DNA of 64,000 nucleotides, from NCBI RefSeq assembly GCF_031583065.1, contig NZ_CP134053.1:4030001-4094000 (forward strand), read 5' to 3'. The position numbers and the translations under genes are program-made. Source of the DNA: Streptomyces sp. CGMCC 4.7035 (GTDB lineage: Bacteria; Actinomycetota; Actinomycetes; Streptomycetales; Streptomycetaceae). Within the stretch, counting starts at the first letter, position 1. Each line of letters starts with the position of its first letter. The notes under the pieces were generated by a model that made no database searches, was not told the origin of the DNA, and saw nothing but the letters and a program-made list of their open reading frames with translations. Shown in pieces: positions 27,034 through 34,993 of this stretch.

Positions 27034-28233
27034 GTGAGCCTCACCTTCCACTGGTTCCTGCCCACCAATGGCGACAGCCGTCATGTCGTCGGCGGCGGCC
27101 ACGGCACCCCGGTCACCGCAACCGGAGGTGACCGGCCGCCGAGCATCGGCTACCTCACCCAGATCGCCCGCGCCGCGGAGGACCTCGGCTTCACCGGTGC
27201 ACTGACCCCCACCGGCGCCTGGTGCGAGGACGCCTGGCTGACCACCGCCATGGTCAGCCAGAACACCGAGCGACTGAAGTTCCTGGTCGCCTTCAGACCC
27301 GGCTTCCTCTCACCGACACTGGCTGCGCAGATGGCGTCCACCTTCCAGTGGCAGACCGGCGGCCGACTACTGCTCAACGTGGTCACGGGAGGAGAGAGCC
27401 ATGAGCAGCGCGCCTACGGTGACTTCCTCGGCAAGGACGCGCGGTATCGCCGTACCGGCGAATTCCTGGAGGTCGTGCGGGAGTTGTGGAAGGGCAAGGC
27501 CGTCGACCTGAACGGCGAGCACCTCCAGGTCGAGGGCGCCAGGCTCACCCGGCTGCCCAACCCCGTCCCCCAGGTGTACTTCGGCGGCTCGTCGCCCATC
27601 GCCGGTGAGGTCGCGGCGCGGTACGCCGATGTCTATCTCACCTGGGGCGAGCCGCCCGCTCAGGTCGCGGAGAAGATTGCCTGGATCAAGGGGCTGGCCG
27701 CCAGGCAGGGTCGCGCCCTGCGCTTCGGCATCCGGCTGCACGTCATCTCCCGCGACACCTCCGAGCAGGCATGGGCGGAAGCGAACCGGCTGCTGGACGG
27801 CTTCGACCCGGAGACGGTGCGGTCGGTGCAGGCGGGGCTCGCCCGCAGCGAGTCCGAGGGCCAGCAGCGCATGCTCGCCCTGCACGCCGGCGGCAGCCTC
27901 CCCCAAGCTCTCAACTCCGTTCGAGCAGGGGGGACCCCCACCGCACTGGAGATCCACCCCAACCTATGGGCCGGCATCGGCCTGGTGCGCGGCGGCGCGG
28001 GCACCGCGCTGGTCGGCAGCCACGCCGAGGTGGCCGAGCGGATCGAGGAGTACCACGCCCTAGGCATCGAGGAGTTCGTCCTCTCCGGCTACCCGCACCT
28101 GGAGGAGGCGTACTGGTTCGGCGAGGGCGTCCTGCCCAAGCTTCGGGCGAAGGGCCTGTGGCGGCACCCATATGGCCGGCAGGCGGCTTCCTCGGTTCAC
28201 GTACCCTTCACCGACGCGGGGAGCCCGCGATGA
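27034..28233 (+). CDS. ssuD: FMNH2-dependent alkanesulfonate monooxygenase
   Basis: A 399-residue LLM enzyme of the SsuD family, releasing sulfite and an aldehyde from sulfonates with FMNH2 and O2. GTG 27034 begins MSLTFHWFLPTNGDSR, the typical SsuD start. Also visible: ALTPTGAWCEDAWLTTAMVS, FLVAFRPGFLSPTLAAQMAS, LLLNVVTGGESHEQRAYGDF, VYFGGSSPIAGEVAARYADV, FVLSGYPHLEEAYWFGEGVLP. Unusual is the insertion SLPQALNSVRAGGTPT near residue 290, encoded by a G/C palindromic element (27899-27934) of the Streptomyces dispersed-repeat type that keeps the frame open. It follows the FMN reductase; the end overlaps a 28-codon frame by ATGA. Confidence 0.9.
   Translation: MSLTFHWFLPTNGDSRHVVGGGHGTPVTATGGDRPPSIGYLTQIARAAEDLGFTGALTPTGAWCEDAWLTTAMVSQNTERLKFLVAFRPGFLSPTLAAQMASTFQWQTGGRLLLNVVTGGESHEQRAYGDFLGKDARYRRTGEFLEVVRELWKGKAVDLNGEHLQVEGARLTRLPNPVPQVYFGGSSPIAGEVAARYADVYLTWGEPPAQVAEKIAWIKGLAARQGRALRFGIRLHVISRDTSEQAWAEANRLLDGFDPETVRSVQAGLARSESEGQQRMLALHAGGSLPQALNSVRAGGTPTALEIHPNLWAGIGLVRGGAGTALVGSHAEVAERIEEYHALGIEEFVLSGYPHLEEAYWFGEGVLPKLRAKGLWRHPYGRQAASSVHVPFTDAGSPR
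27899..27934. repeat. Dispersed palindromic element inserted in frame in ssuD
   Basis: Outer arms TCCCCC/GGGGGA and inner arms GCTC/GAGC enclose TCAACTCCGTTC. This motif type recurs in Streptomyces genomes, normally between genes. Here it sits inside a coding region without breaking it. A relative lies at 37671-37708. Confidence 0.6.
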
Positions 28234-28316
28234 CCCACGTGATCCCCGAGGGGACGCCGATTGGCACGACTCTTGGTCCGTCGCCACGACTCCATCACCG
28301 TGCCCGCGCCGCATAG
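28230..28316 (+). CDS. Short open frame overlapping ssuD, probably a truncated gene start
   Basis: ATG 28230 overlaps the ssuD stop (ATGA), a sign of translational coupling, and encodes 28 residues beginning MTHVIPEGTPIGTTLGPSPR before a TAG. I do not recognise it. It looks like the first codons of a once longer operon gene. GTCCGC repeats follow at 28323-28346. Confidence 0.3.
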   Translation: MTHVIPEGTPIGTTLGPSPRLHHRARAA

Positions 28317-28378
28317 GCCCTGACGTCCGCGTCCGCGTCCGCGCGGCCGGCTGAGGGGCACGCCGAGCGTAGCTCCCA

Positions 28379-28397
28379 TGCCCTGGGCCCCAGGGCA
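28379..28397. terminator. Hairpin between convergent operons
   Basis: TGCCCTGG and CCAGGGCA with a three-base loop, between the ssuD operon end and the stop of the minus-strand DUF6745-like gene. It can serve both directions. Confidence 0.5.
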
Positions 28398-28436
28398 GGC
28401 GGCGCCAAGGGGAGGTCGGCCTGTCACTACGAATGG

Positions 28437-29447
28437 TCATGTCTCCCGCAGCGGTGCGTACACCTCCGGCCCCAGCCCGAACGTCCAGGCCACTCCCTCC
28501 CTGGCCTCCCGTGTCGTCGGCGGCACGCGGAGCCAGTACGTGCGGTGCGTTCCGTCCGGCTCCGGCGTGGAGTTGAGGACCTCCACCATCACGACCGGCT
28601 CGTCCCCGTCCAGGTCGATGCGCCAGAGCGTACCGGTCTCGTCCCGGTGGATCGGCCGGGCCGCGGAGTCGGCGAGGTAGCGGTCGTAGCCGTAGTGCTC
28701 GAGCATGACGCGCCGCAGCTCGGCGTTCTCCTCGGCGCGGATCCGTTCCGACGTCAGCGTGCGCAGCTCCGCGAGGAAGGCGGCCGGCACCGGCATGCCA
28801 CGCCAGGCGTACAGGGCGAAACCGTCGGGGAAGGCCAGCGCCGGGCCGTCCCCGCGGTCGAGCCGGCCCGCCTCGTCGCGGTGCAGGGCGACGGGGCGTT
28901 CGCACACCACCGCGACCTTCTCGAACGGCCACCACCAGCCCGCGCTGCGGCAGACCTGGGCCAGCCCGTCGAGCGGGGCCCGGTCCGAGTCGAGGGCGGC
29001 GAGCCAGGGCGCGTCGTGCTGTCCGAGCACGGCGTCCAGCAGGATCAGCCGGATCTCCGTCCCGGCGCGCTGGTCGCCGTCCGCCAGCTCGTCGAGTACA
29101 CCCCGCTGGATCCGGTCGACCAGCGCGCGCGTCGTGTCCCACAGACGCCCGCCGGTGGCAGCCCAGCGTGCCGACCAGCCCGCCGCGCCCAACTCCTCGT
29201 GCAGACGCAGGCGTTCGGCTGCCCAGGGCGCGCTGCGGACACTCTCGCGCACGCTGGGGCCGAGGTCCGTCGAGGCGCGTATCAGCGTCACGGCCTCGCG
29301 CGGTGAACCGGCCCACACCATGCGTTCCGGCTCCGCCAGCCCGGCCCTCCGGTACGCCAGCCGGACGCCCGCCTCCGCCGCGGCCCGGTCCGCCGGAACG
29401 GCCGCCGCGGCGCACGCACGCCACCGCTGGACCTCGTCAGTCGTCAC
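28437..29447 (-). CDS. DUF6745-like protein of unknown function
   Basis: About 336 residues, cytoplasmic by appearance (no signal or membrane segment). GTG 29447 has GGGAG seven bases upstream; GTG 29462 is an alternative five codons earlier. Recognisable blocks are WWWPFEKVAVVCERPVALHR, GPALAFPDGFALYAWRGMPV and YDRYLADSAARPIHRDETGT, followed by PVVMVEVLNSTPEPDGTHRTY and YWLRVPPTTREAREGVAWTF. This resembles DUF6745, a domain often attached to leucine-rich-repeat proteins and accompanied by the small protein encoded next door. No catalytic motif is obvious. It and its small neighbour are divergent from the STM4013-4012-4011-type operon. Function unknown. Confidence 0.7.
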   Translation of the reverse strand: MTTDEVQRWRACAAAAVPADRAAAEAGVRLAYRRAGLAEPERMVWAGSPREAVTLIRASTDLGPSVRESVRSAPWAAERLRLHEELGAAGWSARWAATGGRLWDTTRALVDRIQRGVLDELADGDQRAGTEIRLILLDAVLGQHDAPWLAALDSDRAPLDGLAQVCRSAGWWWPFEKVAVVCERPVALHRDEAGRLDRGDGPALAFPDGFALYAWRGMPVPAAFLAELRTLTSERIRAEENAELRRVMLEHYGYDRYLADSAARPIHRDETGTLWRIDLDGDEPVVMVEVLNSTPEPDGTHRTYWLRVPPTTREAREGVAWTFGLGPEVYAPLRET

Positions 29448-29537
29448 CCTCGTCTCCCTCACCCTGCGTCCGCCCTGTCTCTTCGTCTGTCTGTCGTGCG
29501 TCCGTGCGGCTGTCTGTCTGCCGGCCCGTCATGTGAC

Positions 29538-29759
29538 TCAGTCCGCCACGATCCGCACCGACCCCGGCACGTACTCCCGCTGCCGGATCACGCGGAACCA
29601 CCCCTTGGGCAGCGTGATCGCTGCGTGCTCCTCGTGCACCACCCGCCCGCCCTGGGGCAGATGCAGCAGCAGCGGACCGAACGGCCCCGGCTCACACACC
29701 AGTTCGCCCGGACCGACCACCGCATGGGCGTGGCCGGTGACCTCGCCCAGCGCGAGCAC
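29538..29759 (-). CDS. Small conserved protein (HEEHA...QREY pattern)
   Basis: A 73-residue protein starting at GTG 29759 (TTG 29762 also possible) after a G-rich site. It reads LGEVTGHAHAVVG, GGRVVHEEHAAITLPKGWFR and VIRQREYVPGSVRIVAD. The histidines (GHAH, HEEH) and the terminal QREY...R.VAD block look strongly conserved in style, and I recall small proteins of this pattern beside DUF6745 genes. It may bind metal or act as a partner of the DUF6745-like protein 90 bases downstream. Its start is about 40 bases from the divergent hydrolase gene, implying a shared promoter region. Confidence 0.65.
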   Translation of the reverse strand: MLALGEVTGHAHAVVGPGELVCEPGPFGPLLLHLPQGGRVVHEEHAAITLPKGWFRVIRQREYVPGSVRIVAD

Positions 29760-29798
29760 CAACCGCCCCCGTGCGTCACGCGGTTCTCTCGGCCAGCC

Positions 29799-30698
29799 AT
29801 GTCAGCGCTTGAACCGACCCGCCCGGAGACCGGCCCCGGCCTGCCCCCGCCGCCCTCCGGCACGCCGGACATGAACGAGATCGTCGGCAGCCACGACATC
29901 CTGCTGGTCACCCTCGACACCCTGCGCCACGACGTCGCCGCCGAACTGGCCGCGGCCGGCCGCATCCCCAACCTGGCCCGCCATCTGCCCGACGGCCGCT
30001 GGGAGAAGCGGCACGCACCGGGCAGCTTCACCTACGCCTCCCACCAGGCGATCTTCGCCGGTTTCCTGCCCACGCCCGCAGCGCCCGGCCGCCACCCCCG
30101 TCTGTTCGCGGCCGACTTCGCGGGCAGCGAGACGACGGCGGACGGCACCTTCGTCTACGACACTCCGGACCTGGTCTCCGGTCTCGCCAAGGCCGGCTAC
30201 CGGACGGTGTGCATCGGGGGAGTCGGCTTCTTCAACAAGCGGGGACCGCTGGGCTCGGTGCTGCCGGGGCTCTTCCAGGAGTCCCACTGGGAGCCGGAGT
30301 TCGGAGTCACCTCACCGACGTCGTTCGAGTCACAGGTGACCCGTGCGGAGCAGGTGATCGGACGACTGCCTGCGGAACAGCGCCTGTTCCTCTTCGTCAA
30401 CGTGGCCTCCCTCCACCAGCCCAACTGGTTCCACCTCCCGGGAGCCAGTAAAGAGGCCGGGGACTCCCGCGACACGCACGCCGCCGCCCTGGAGTACGTG
30501 GACCGGCACATCGGCCGCCTGTTCGCCGTCGCGAGCAGCAGGCGCCGCTGCTTGGCGATCGTCTGCTCCGACCACGGCACGGCGTACGGCGACGACGGCT
30601 ACACCGGTCACCGCATCGGCCACGAGTCCGTGTGGACCGTGCCCTACGCCCACTTCCTCCTCGACCACACGCCCACCCCCGCCGAGGCCGCCCGATGA
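29799..30698 (+). CDS. STM4013/SEN3800-family alkaline-phosphatase-fold hydrolase
   Basis: A 299-residue sulfatase-like protein with no signal peptide. ATG 29799 is chosen because it follows the divergent start region and precedes the conserved part by 25 codons; ATG 29871 is an alternative. It shows DILLVTLDTLRHDVA (first metal Asp and a Thr at the nucleophile position), SFTYASHQAIFAGFLP, FLFVNVASLHQPNW and VCSDHGTAYGDDGYTGHRIG HE, the last giving the metal-binding Asp-His and His. The sulfatase C/S-x-P-x-R signature is absent, so it may be a phosphodiesterase-like or phosphomutase-like enzyme. It overlaps the next gene by ATGA and forms the STM4013-4012-4011 order known from enterobacteria. 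Confidence 0.8.
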   Translation: MSALEPTRPETGPGLPPPPSGTPDMNEIVGSHDILLVTLDTLRHDVAAELAAAGRIPNLARHLPDGRWEKRHAPGSFTYASHQAIFAGFLPTPAAPGRHPRLFAADFAGSETTADGTFVYDTPDLVSGLAKAGYRTVCIGGVGFFNKRGPLGSVLPGLFQESHWEPEFGVTSPTSFESQVTRAEQVIGRLPAEQRLFLFVNVASLHQPNWFHLPGASKEAGDSRDTHAAALEYVDRHIGRLFAVASSRRRCLAIVCSDHGTAYGDDGYTGHRIGHESVWTVPYAHFLLDHTPTPAEAAR

Positions 30699-32050
30699 CG
30701 ACCCTGACCAGCGCTCACCGTGTGACCCCGTACCAGAGTTACGTGTACGCCTACCCGCACAAGACCGCGTACCGGAAACTCGACGACCGTCCGCTGCTGA
30801 GCACCCTGTGGGCGGCCGAGCCCAAGGACGCCCTCTCCCTCTACCTCCACATCCCGTTCTGCGAGATCCGCTGCGGATTCTGCAACCTGTTCACCCGCAT
30901 CGGCGCCCCGGACGGCCTCACCACCGCCTACCTCGACGCCCTGGACCGCCAGGCGAGGGCCGTACGGGAGGCCCTGGGGGAGCGGGCACCGGTCCGGTTC
31001 GCCACCGCGGCCTTCGGCGGCGGCACCCCCACCTTCCTCACGGCCGCCGAACTGGAACGGCTCTACGACATAGCCGAACACCGCATGGGCGCCGACCTCC
31101 GGGCCGTTCCCCTCTCGGTGGAGGCCTCGCCCGCCACGGCCACCGCCGACCGGCTGGCGGTCCTGGCCGAACGCGGCACCACCCGCCTCAGCCTCGGCGT
31201 GCAGAGCTTCGACGACACCGAGGCCCGGGCCGCCGTACGCCCGCAGCGCCGCGCCGACGTGGAGGCGGCACTCGGCCGTGTCCGCGACGCCCGGATACCG
31301 GTGCTCAACATCGACCTGATCTACGGCATCGACGGCCAGACGGAGGAGACCTGGCTGCGCTCCCTGGACGCGGCCCTCGCCTGGCGCCCCGAGGAGCTCT
31401 ACCTCTACCCCCTCTACATCCGCCCCCTCACGGGCCTCGGCCGCCGGGCCGACGCGTCCGACCCGGACTGGGACGAGCAGCGTCTGCGTCTCTACCGCAC
31501 CGGCCGCGACCACCTCCTCGCGCACGGCTACGAGCAGCAGTCCATGCGTATGTTCCGCCGCGCCGACGCGCCACCGCAGGGCGCGGACGACTACGCCTGC
31601 CAGACCGACGGCATGATCGGCCTGGGCTGCGGAGCCCGCTCCTACACCGCGCGGCTGCACTACTCCTTCGACTACGCCGTCGGCATGCACGAGATCCGCT
31701 CGATCATCGACGACTACGTCTCCCGCCCCGCCGCGGACTTCGCCCACGCCGAGTACGGCCGCCGCATGGACCCCGACGAGTCCCGCCGCCGGCACCTGTT
31801 GCAATCGCTGCTCCAGGCCGAAGGGCTCCAGATCGCCGACTACCGGGCCCGGTTCGGCGGCCGTACCCCCGCGGACGACTTCGCGACGGAACTGGAGCGG
31901 TTCGCCGACCGCGGCTGGCTGGAGTCCGGTGTGCCACACGCCGACGTTCTCCGCCTGACCCCCGAGGGCCTGGCCCACTCCGACGCCATCGGACCGGAGC
32001 TGTTCTCCCCGGCCGTACGGGCCGCGATGGCCGCCTACGAGCGGAAGTGA
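30695..32050 (+). CDS. STM4012-family radical SAM protein (HemN-like)
   Basis: A 451-residue radical SAM enzyme. ATG 30695 overlaps the hydrolase stop. The 4Fe-4S cluster motif is C-x3-C-x2-C in YLHIPFCEIRCGFCNLF, as in HemN and its relatives, followed by FGGGTPTFLTAAELERL, SVEASPATATADRLAVL, RLSLGVQSFDDTEARAA and NIDLIYGIDGQTEETW. A C-terminal HemN-like wing is present. Although databases often label this group coproporphyrinogen oxidase, the operon (hydrolase plus second radical SAM) points to a different, unknown reaction, possibly a methyl transfer or modification. Confidence 0.85.
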   Translation: MTTLTSAHRVTPYQSYVYAYPHKTAYRKLDDRPLLSTLWAAEPKDALSLYLHIPFCEIRCGFCNLFTRIGAPDGLTTAYLDALDRQARAVREALGERAPVRFATAAFGGGTPTFLTAAELERLYDIAEHRMGADLRAVPLSVEASPATATADRLAVLAERGTTRLSLGVQSFDDTEARAAVRPQRRADVEAALGRVRDARIPVLNIDLIYGIDGQTEETWLRSLDAALAWRPEELYLYPLYIRPLTGLGRRADASDPDWDEQRLRLYRTGRDHLLAHGYEQQSMRMFRRADAPPQGADDYACQTDGMIGLGCGARSYTARLHYSFDYAVGMHEIRSIIDDYVSRPAADFAHAEYGRRMDPDESRRRHLLQSLLQAEGLQIADYRARFGGRTPADDFATELERFADRGWLESGVPHADVLRLTPEGLAHSDAIGPELFSPAVRAAMAAYERK

Positions 32051-32060
32051 GACGGCTGCG

Positions 32061-32942
32061 ATGGACCTGACCCTCCTGTACCGCGGCCCCCTGGCGTCCT
32101 GCGACTACGACTGCCCGTACTGCCCCTTCGCCAAGCGCCGCGACAGCAGGGAGCAGTTGCGCGCGGACCGTGCGAGCCTGGAGCGGTTCGCCGCCTGGGC
32201 CGCCGGCCACACCGGCGACCGCCTCTCGGTCCTCTTCACCCCTTGGGGAGAGGGCCTGGTGCGCTCCTGGTACCGGCGCACCCTCACCGATCTCTCCCAC
32301 CAGCCGCACATCCGCCGCGTCGCCATCCAGACGAACCTCAGCTGCCGCACCGACTGGCTGGCCGACGCCGACCTCGACACCCTGGCCCTGTGGTGCACGT
32401 ACCACCCGGGCCAGACCCCGTACGACCGCTTTCTCGCCAAGTGCCGCGAACTGGCCCGTCTCGGCGTCCGCTTCAGCGTCGGGATCGTCGGTCTGCCCGA
32501 CCACCTCGAACCGGCCCGGCGCCTGCGCGCCGAGCTGCCCGAGCACGTGTACCTCTGGGTCAACGCCGCGGAGGGACACTCGTACGACGACGCGGAGGCC
32601 GGCCTCTGGACCGCCCTGGACCCGTTGTTCCCCTACAGCCGCCACCCTCACGCGAGCGCCGGCCTGCCCTGCCGCACCGGCGAGTCCGTGATCTCGGTCG
32701 ACGGTGACGGCACGGTCCGCCGCTGCCACTTCGTCCGTACCGAACTGGGCAACTTCTACGACGGCTCGTACCGCACGGCACTTGGCCCGCGCCCCTGCCC
32801 TCTGACCGTCTGCGACTGCCACATCGGCTACGTCCACCTGGAGACACTGCCGCTCTACGACGTCTTCGCGGGCGGCGTCCTGGAACGGATCCCCGCGGCG
32901 CCCGACATGAAGGACGTAAAGCTCCTTCCCCTGGTCACGTAG
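32061..32942 (+). CDS. STM4011-family radical SAM protein
   Basis: A 293-residue radical SAM protein, 10 bases after the previous gene. The cluster motif is C-x3-C-x2-C in ASCDYDCPYCPFAKRRD near the N-terminus. The C-terminal third has cysteines in SAGLPCRTGESVISVDGDGT, VRRCHFV and PCPLTVCDCHIGYVHL, a SPASM-like auxiliary cluster arrangement. Such proteins often modify peptides or proteins. No obvious small peptide substrate is encoded beside it other than the 73-residue protein at 29538-29759. Confidence 0.85.
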   Translation: MDLTLLYRGPLASCDYDCPYCPFAKRRDSREQLRADRASLERFAAWAAGHTGDRLSVLFTPWGEGLVRSWYRRTLTDLSHQPHIRRVAIQTNLSCRTDWLADADLDTLALWCTYHPGQTPYDRFLAKCRELARLGVRFSVGIVGLPDHLEPARRLRAELPEHVYLWVNAAEGHSYDDAEAGLWTALDPLFPYSRHPHASAGLPCRTGESVISVDGDGTVRRCHFVRTELGNFYDGSYRTALGPRPCPLTVCDCHIGYVHLETLPLYDVFAGGVLERIPAAPDMKDVKLLPLVT

Positions 32943-33133
32943 GGGAGTTGCCTGGAACCACGGGGAGAAGGGGCGGTGCCGTCCTGCGAACCTCGGCCGA
33001 GGCGACTGCTCCGCGAAGGATCGTTGGCGAACCCTTACCGCCGTCTTCCCGATCATGGTTTGTTCACCGCATACGGTTACCGTGACGGGCGGCGGCCGCC
33101 CGTGGGTAAACCTTCGACCAGGTGGGGGAGCGG

Positions 33134-34054
33134 ATGACACGCAGTCGCCGGGCAGTGCTGGCTGCCCTGGCGGGAAGCGTGCTCGCCGGATGTGCGGGCC
33201 CGAAGAACGCGACGAGCGGCCGGACGTCAACGTCCGGCCCACCCCCCGCACCCGGAGCGACCGCCACGGCCACCCCGGCCCCTGCCTCCCCGGCCCCTGC
33301 CTCCCCGGCCGTTGCCTCTCCGGCCACGACGCCCACCGCGGCGCCCGCGGCCACCCGTGCCGACGTCGTGGCCCGCTACGGACATGCCGTGCCGCACACC
33401 TGGGGCTTCGAGGCGCCCGGAGTGGTGCACACGCTGCCGACCCGGAAACGCGTGATCGCGCTGACCTTCGACGCCTGCGGCGGCCCCGGCGGCAGCGGCT
33501 ACGACCGGGCGCTGATCGACTTCCTCCGCGCACGGGAGATACCGGCGACCCTCTTCATAAACTCCCGCTGGACCGACGCCAACCCGGCGATCTTCCGCCG
33601 ACTGGCCGCCGAGCCGCTGTTCGAGATCGCCAACCACGGCACCCGGCACCGCCCGCTGTCGGTCACCGGGCGCTCCGCCTACGGCATCCCCGGCACCCGC
33701 AGCGCGGCCGAGGTGTACGACGAGATCGCCGGCAACCGGGCCGAGCTCACCCGGTTGCTGGGCGCCCCGCCGCGCTTCTTCCGGTCCGGCACCGCGTACT
33801 GCGACGACGTCGCGGCACGGATCGTCACCGACCTGGGAGAGCGTTTCGTCAGCTTCTCCGTCAACGGCGACGGTGGTGCCACCTTCACCCCCGAACAGGT
33901 CCGTACCACCGTCGCGGCTGCCCAGGGCGGATCCATCGTCCTGTGCCACATGAACCACCCCGCCGGCGGCACCGCTCGCGGCATCGCCGCCGCCGTCCCC
34001 CACCTGCTGGCCACCGGCCACAGCTTCGTCCGTCTGTCGGACGCGCTGCACTGA
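33134..34054 (+). CDS. Polysaccharide deacetylase family lipoprotein
   Basis: A 306-residue extracellular lipoprotein with a NodB-type deacetylase domain. ATG 33134 follows GGGGGAG. The lipobox is LAGC (Cys about residue 20), followed by a Pro/Ala/Thr-rich linker of about 50 residues that spans the wall. The catalytic domain has VIALTFDACGGPGGSGYDRA (catalytic Asp; the second Asp of TFDD is replaced by Ala), NHGTRHRPLS (metal-binding His pair), RFFRSGTAY and SIVLCHMNHPAGGTARG. It probably removes acetyl groups from peptidoglycan or another wall glycan. The TFDACGG variant is common in Streptomyces homologues and does not by itself imply loss of function. Confidence 0.87.
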   Translation: MTRSRRAVLAALAGSVLAGCAGPKNATSGRTSTSGPPPAPGATATATPAPASPAPASPAVASPATTPTAAPAATRADVVARYGHAVPHTWGFEAPGVVHTLPTRKRVIALTFDACGGPGGSGYDRALIDFLRAREIPATLFINSRWTDANPAIFRRLAAEPLFEIANHGTRHRPLSVTGRSAYGIPGTRSAAEVYDEIAGNRAELTRLLGAPPRFFRSGTAYCDDVAARIVTDLGERFVSFSVNGDGGATFTPEQVRTTVAAAQGGSIVLCHMNHPAGGTARGIAAAVPHLLATGHSFVRLSDALH

Positions 34055-34114
34055 CGGGGGGTCCGGCGTACTTCGTCGCGGCCGAGCGTCCGTGAACAGG
34101 GACGCCCGGCCGCG

Positions 34115-34450
34115 TCAGGTGGGCGTGCACGTGAGGCGGAAGCCGGTGAAGTCGGCGGTGAACGCGGCGTCGACGAGGTCGCGGGCGTGGATCCCGGCGA
34201 ACGCGCCGGTGAAGCGCAGCCGGGAGCCGTAGTCGTCCGACAGACGGCTGAAGTCGAGCGGCGGCCCGATCGGTGCGCGTGTTTCGTCCCACAGGAACCA
34301 GAACTGCGCGTAGGCGCCGTCGACGCTCACGCCCAGCGTGACCGGATCGCCCTGTTCCACGTCGAGGAGCGCGACCTGGCGGGCGCCCTCCTCGTCGCGC
34401 TCCACCAGGCTGAGCACCCTGCGGCCGGCGCCCTCCCACTGCTGGCCGCG
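34115..34450 (-). pseudogene. C-terminal remnant of a GH43 enzyme (C2 beta-sandwich)
   Basis: The minus-strand frame ending at 34115 reads VALLDVEQGDPVTLGVSVDG, AYAQFWFLWDE, then PLDFSRLSDDYGSRLRFTGA, FAGIHARDLVDAAFTADFTG. This is the end of the GH43 C2 domain, where 'LSDxYG...FTGAFVGMxxxDLTG...ADFDxF' is conserved. Nothing of the catalytic propeller remains. It abuts, out of frame, a LacI fragment, so two unrelated genes have been joined by a deletion. Confidence 0.7.
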
Positions 34451-34458
34451 CTGCGGCT

Positions 34459-34833
34459 CGCCCTCAGCGAGTCCGCGATACGCGCCGTGCGGTCCCGGTT
34501 CTCGTGGGTGTCGGCGGTGCCTCCGACGAGGATGACGGCCTTCGTGCGCTGGGCGCGCATCATCTCGATGAAGTCCAGCTGGTGCTCGGGGTCGCCGTCC
34601 GTGCTGCACACCAGGCACAGATGGCCGAGCCGGGTCGCCTCGCGCTCCACGCCGTGCGCCATGTGCGTGAACGACGGCCCTGTGATGTCGTCGAGGACGA
34701 ACGCCAGGGTCGGCGTGGCGACGCCCGCGACCGCCTTGGCACGGGCGTCGGCCCGCTCTTCCTGGTCAAGATCCGCCCCCTTTTGCGCCGGGACCGACGG
34801 CGGCCCGCCGCGCCGACGTGCGGCAACGCTCAT
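34459..34833 (-). pseudogene. LacI-family regulator remnant lacking the DNA-binding domain
   Basis: The minus-strand frame reads TLAFVLDDITGPSFTHMAHG, VEREATRLGHLCLVCSTDGD, PEHQLDFIEMMRAQRTKAVI, LVGG. This is the first half of a LacI/GalR sugar-binding domain. The helix-turn-helix that should precede it is replaced by a basic low-complexity stretch and the second half is missing. It may once have controlled the GH43 gene whose end now adjoins it. Confidence 0.7.
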
Positions 34834-34993
34834 GGCAACCGGTTCCCGGACGGGAGGCCAGCAGTGGGGGAGCGGCACGGGCAGGCGGTCGGGGGAGAAG
34901 GCCGTATGCGGCTCGGGAGCCCTATCGGATGCGGGCCGGGGCCGTGTTCCCTAGCGTGGCAGGCGTATATGTCTCCGTCTGGAGGGACCTGTC

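Noticed and set aside
30644..31978. Minus-strand open frame opposite the STM4012-type radical SAM gene
   Set aside because: Valine/glycine-rich low-complexity translation; the plus strand carries an unmistakable radical SAM protein.
30695..32050. Calling the STM4012-type protein coproporphyrinogen III oxidase (HemN/HemW)
   Set aside because: The operon context with a hydrolase and second radical SAM gene matches the STM4011-4013 group, and no haem gene is nearby.
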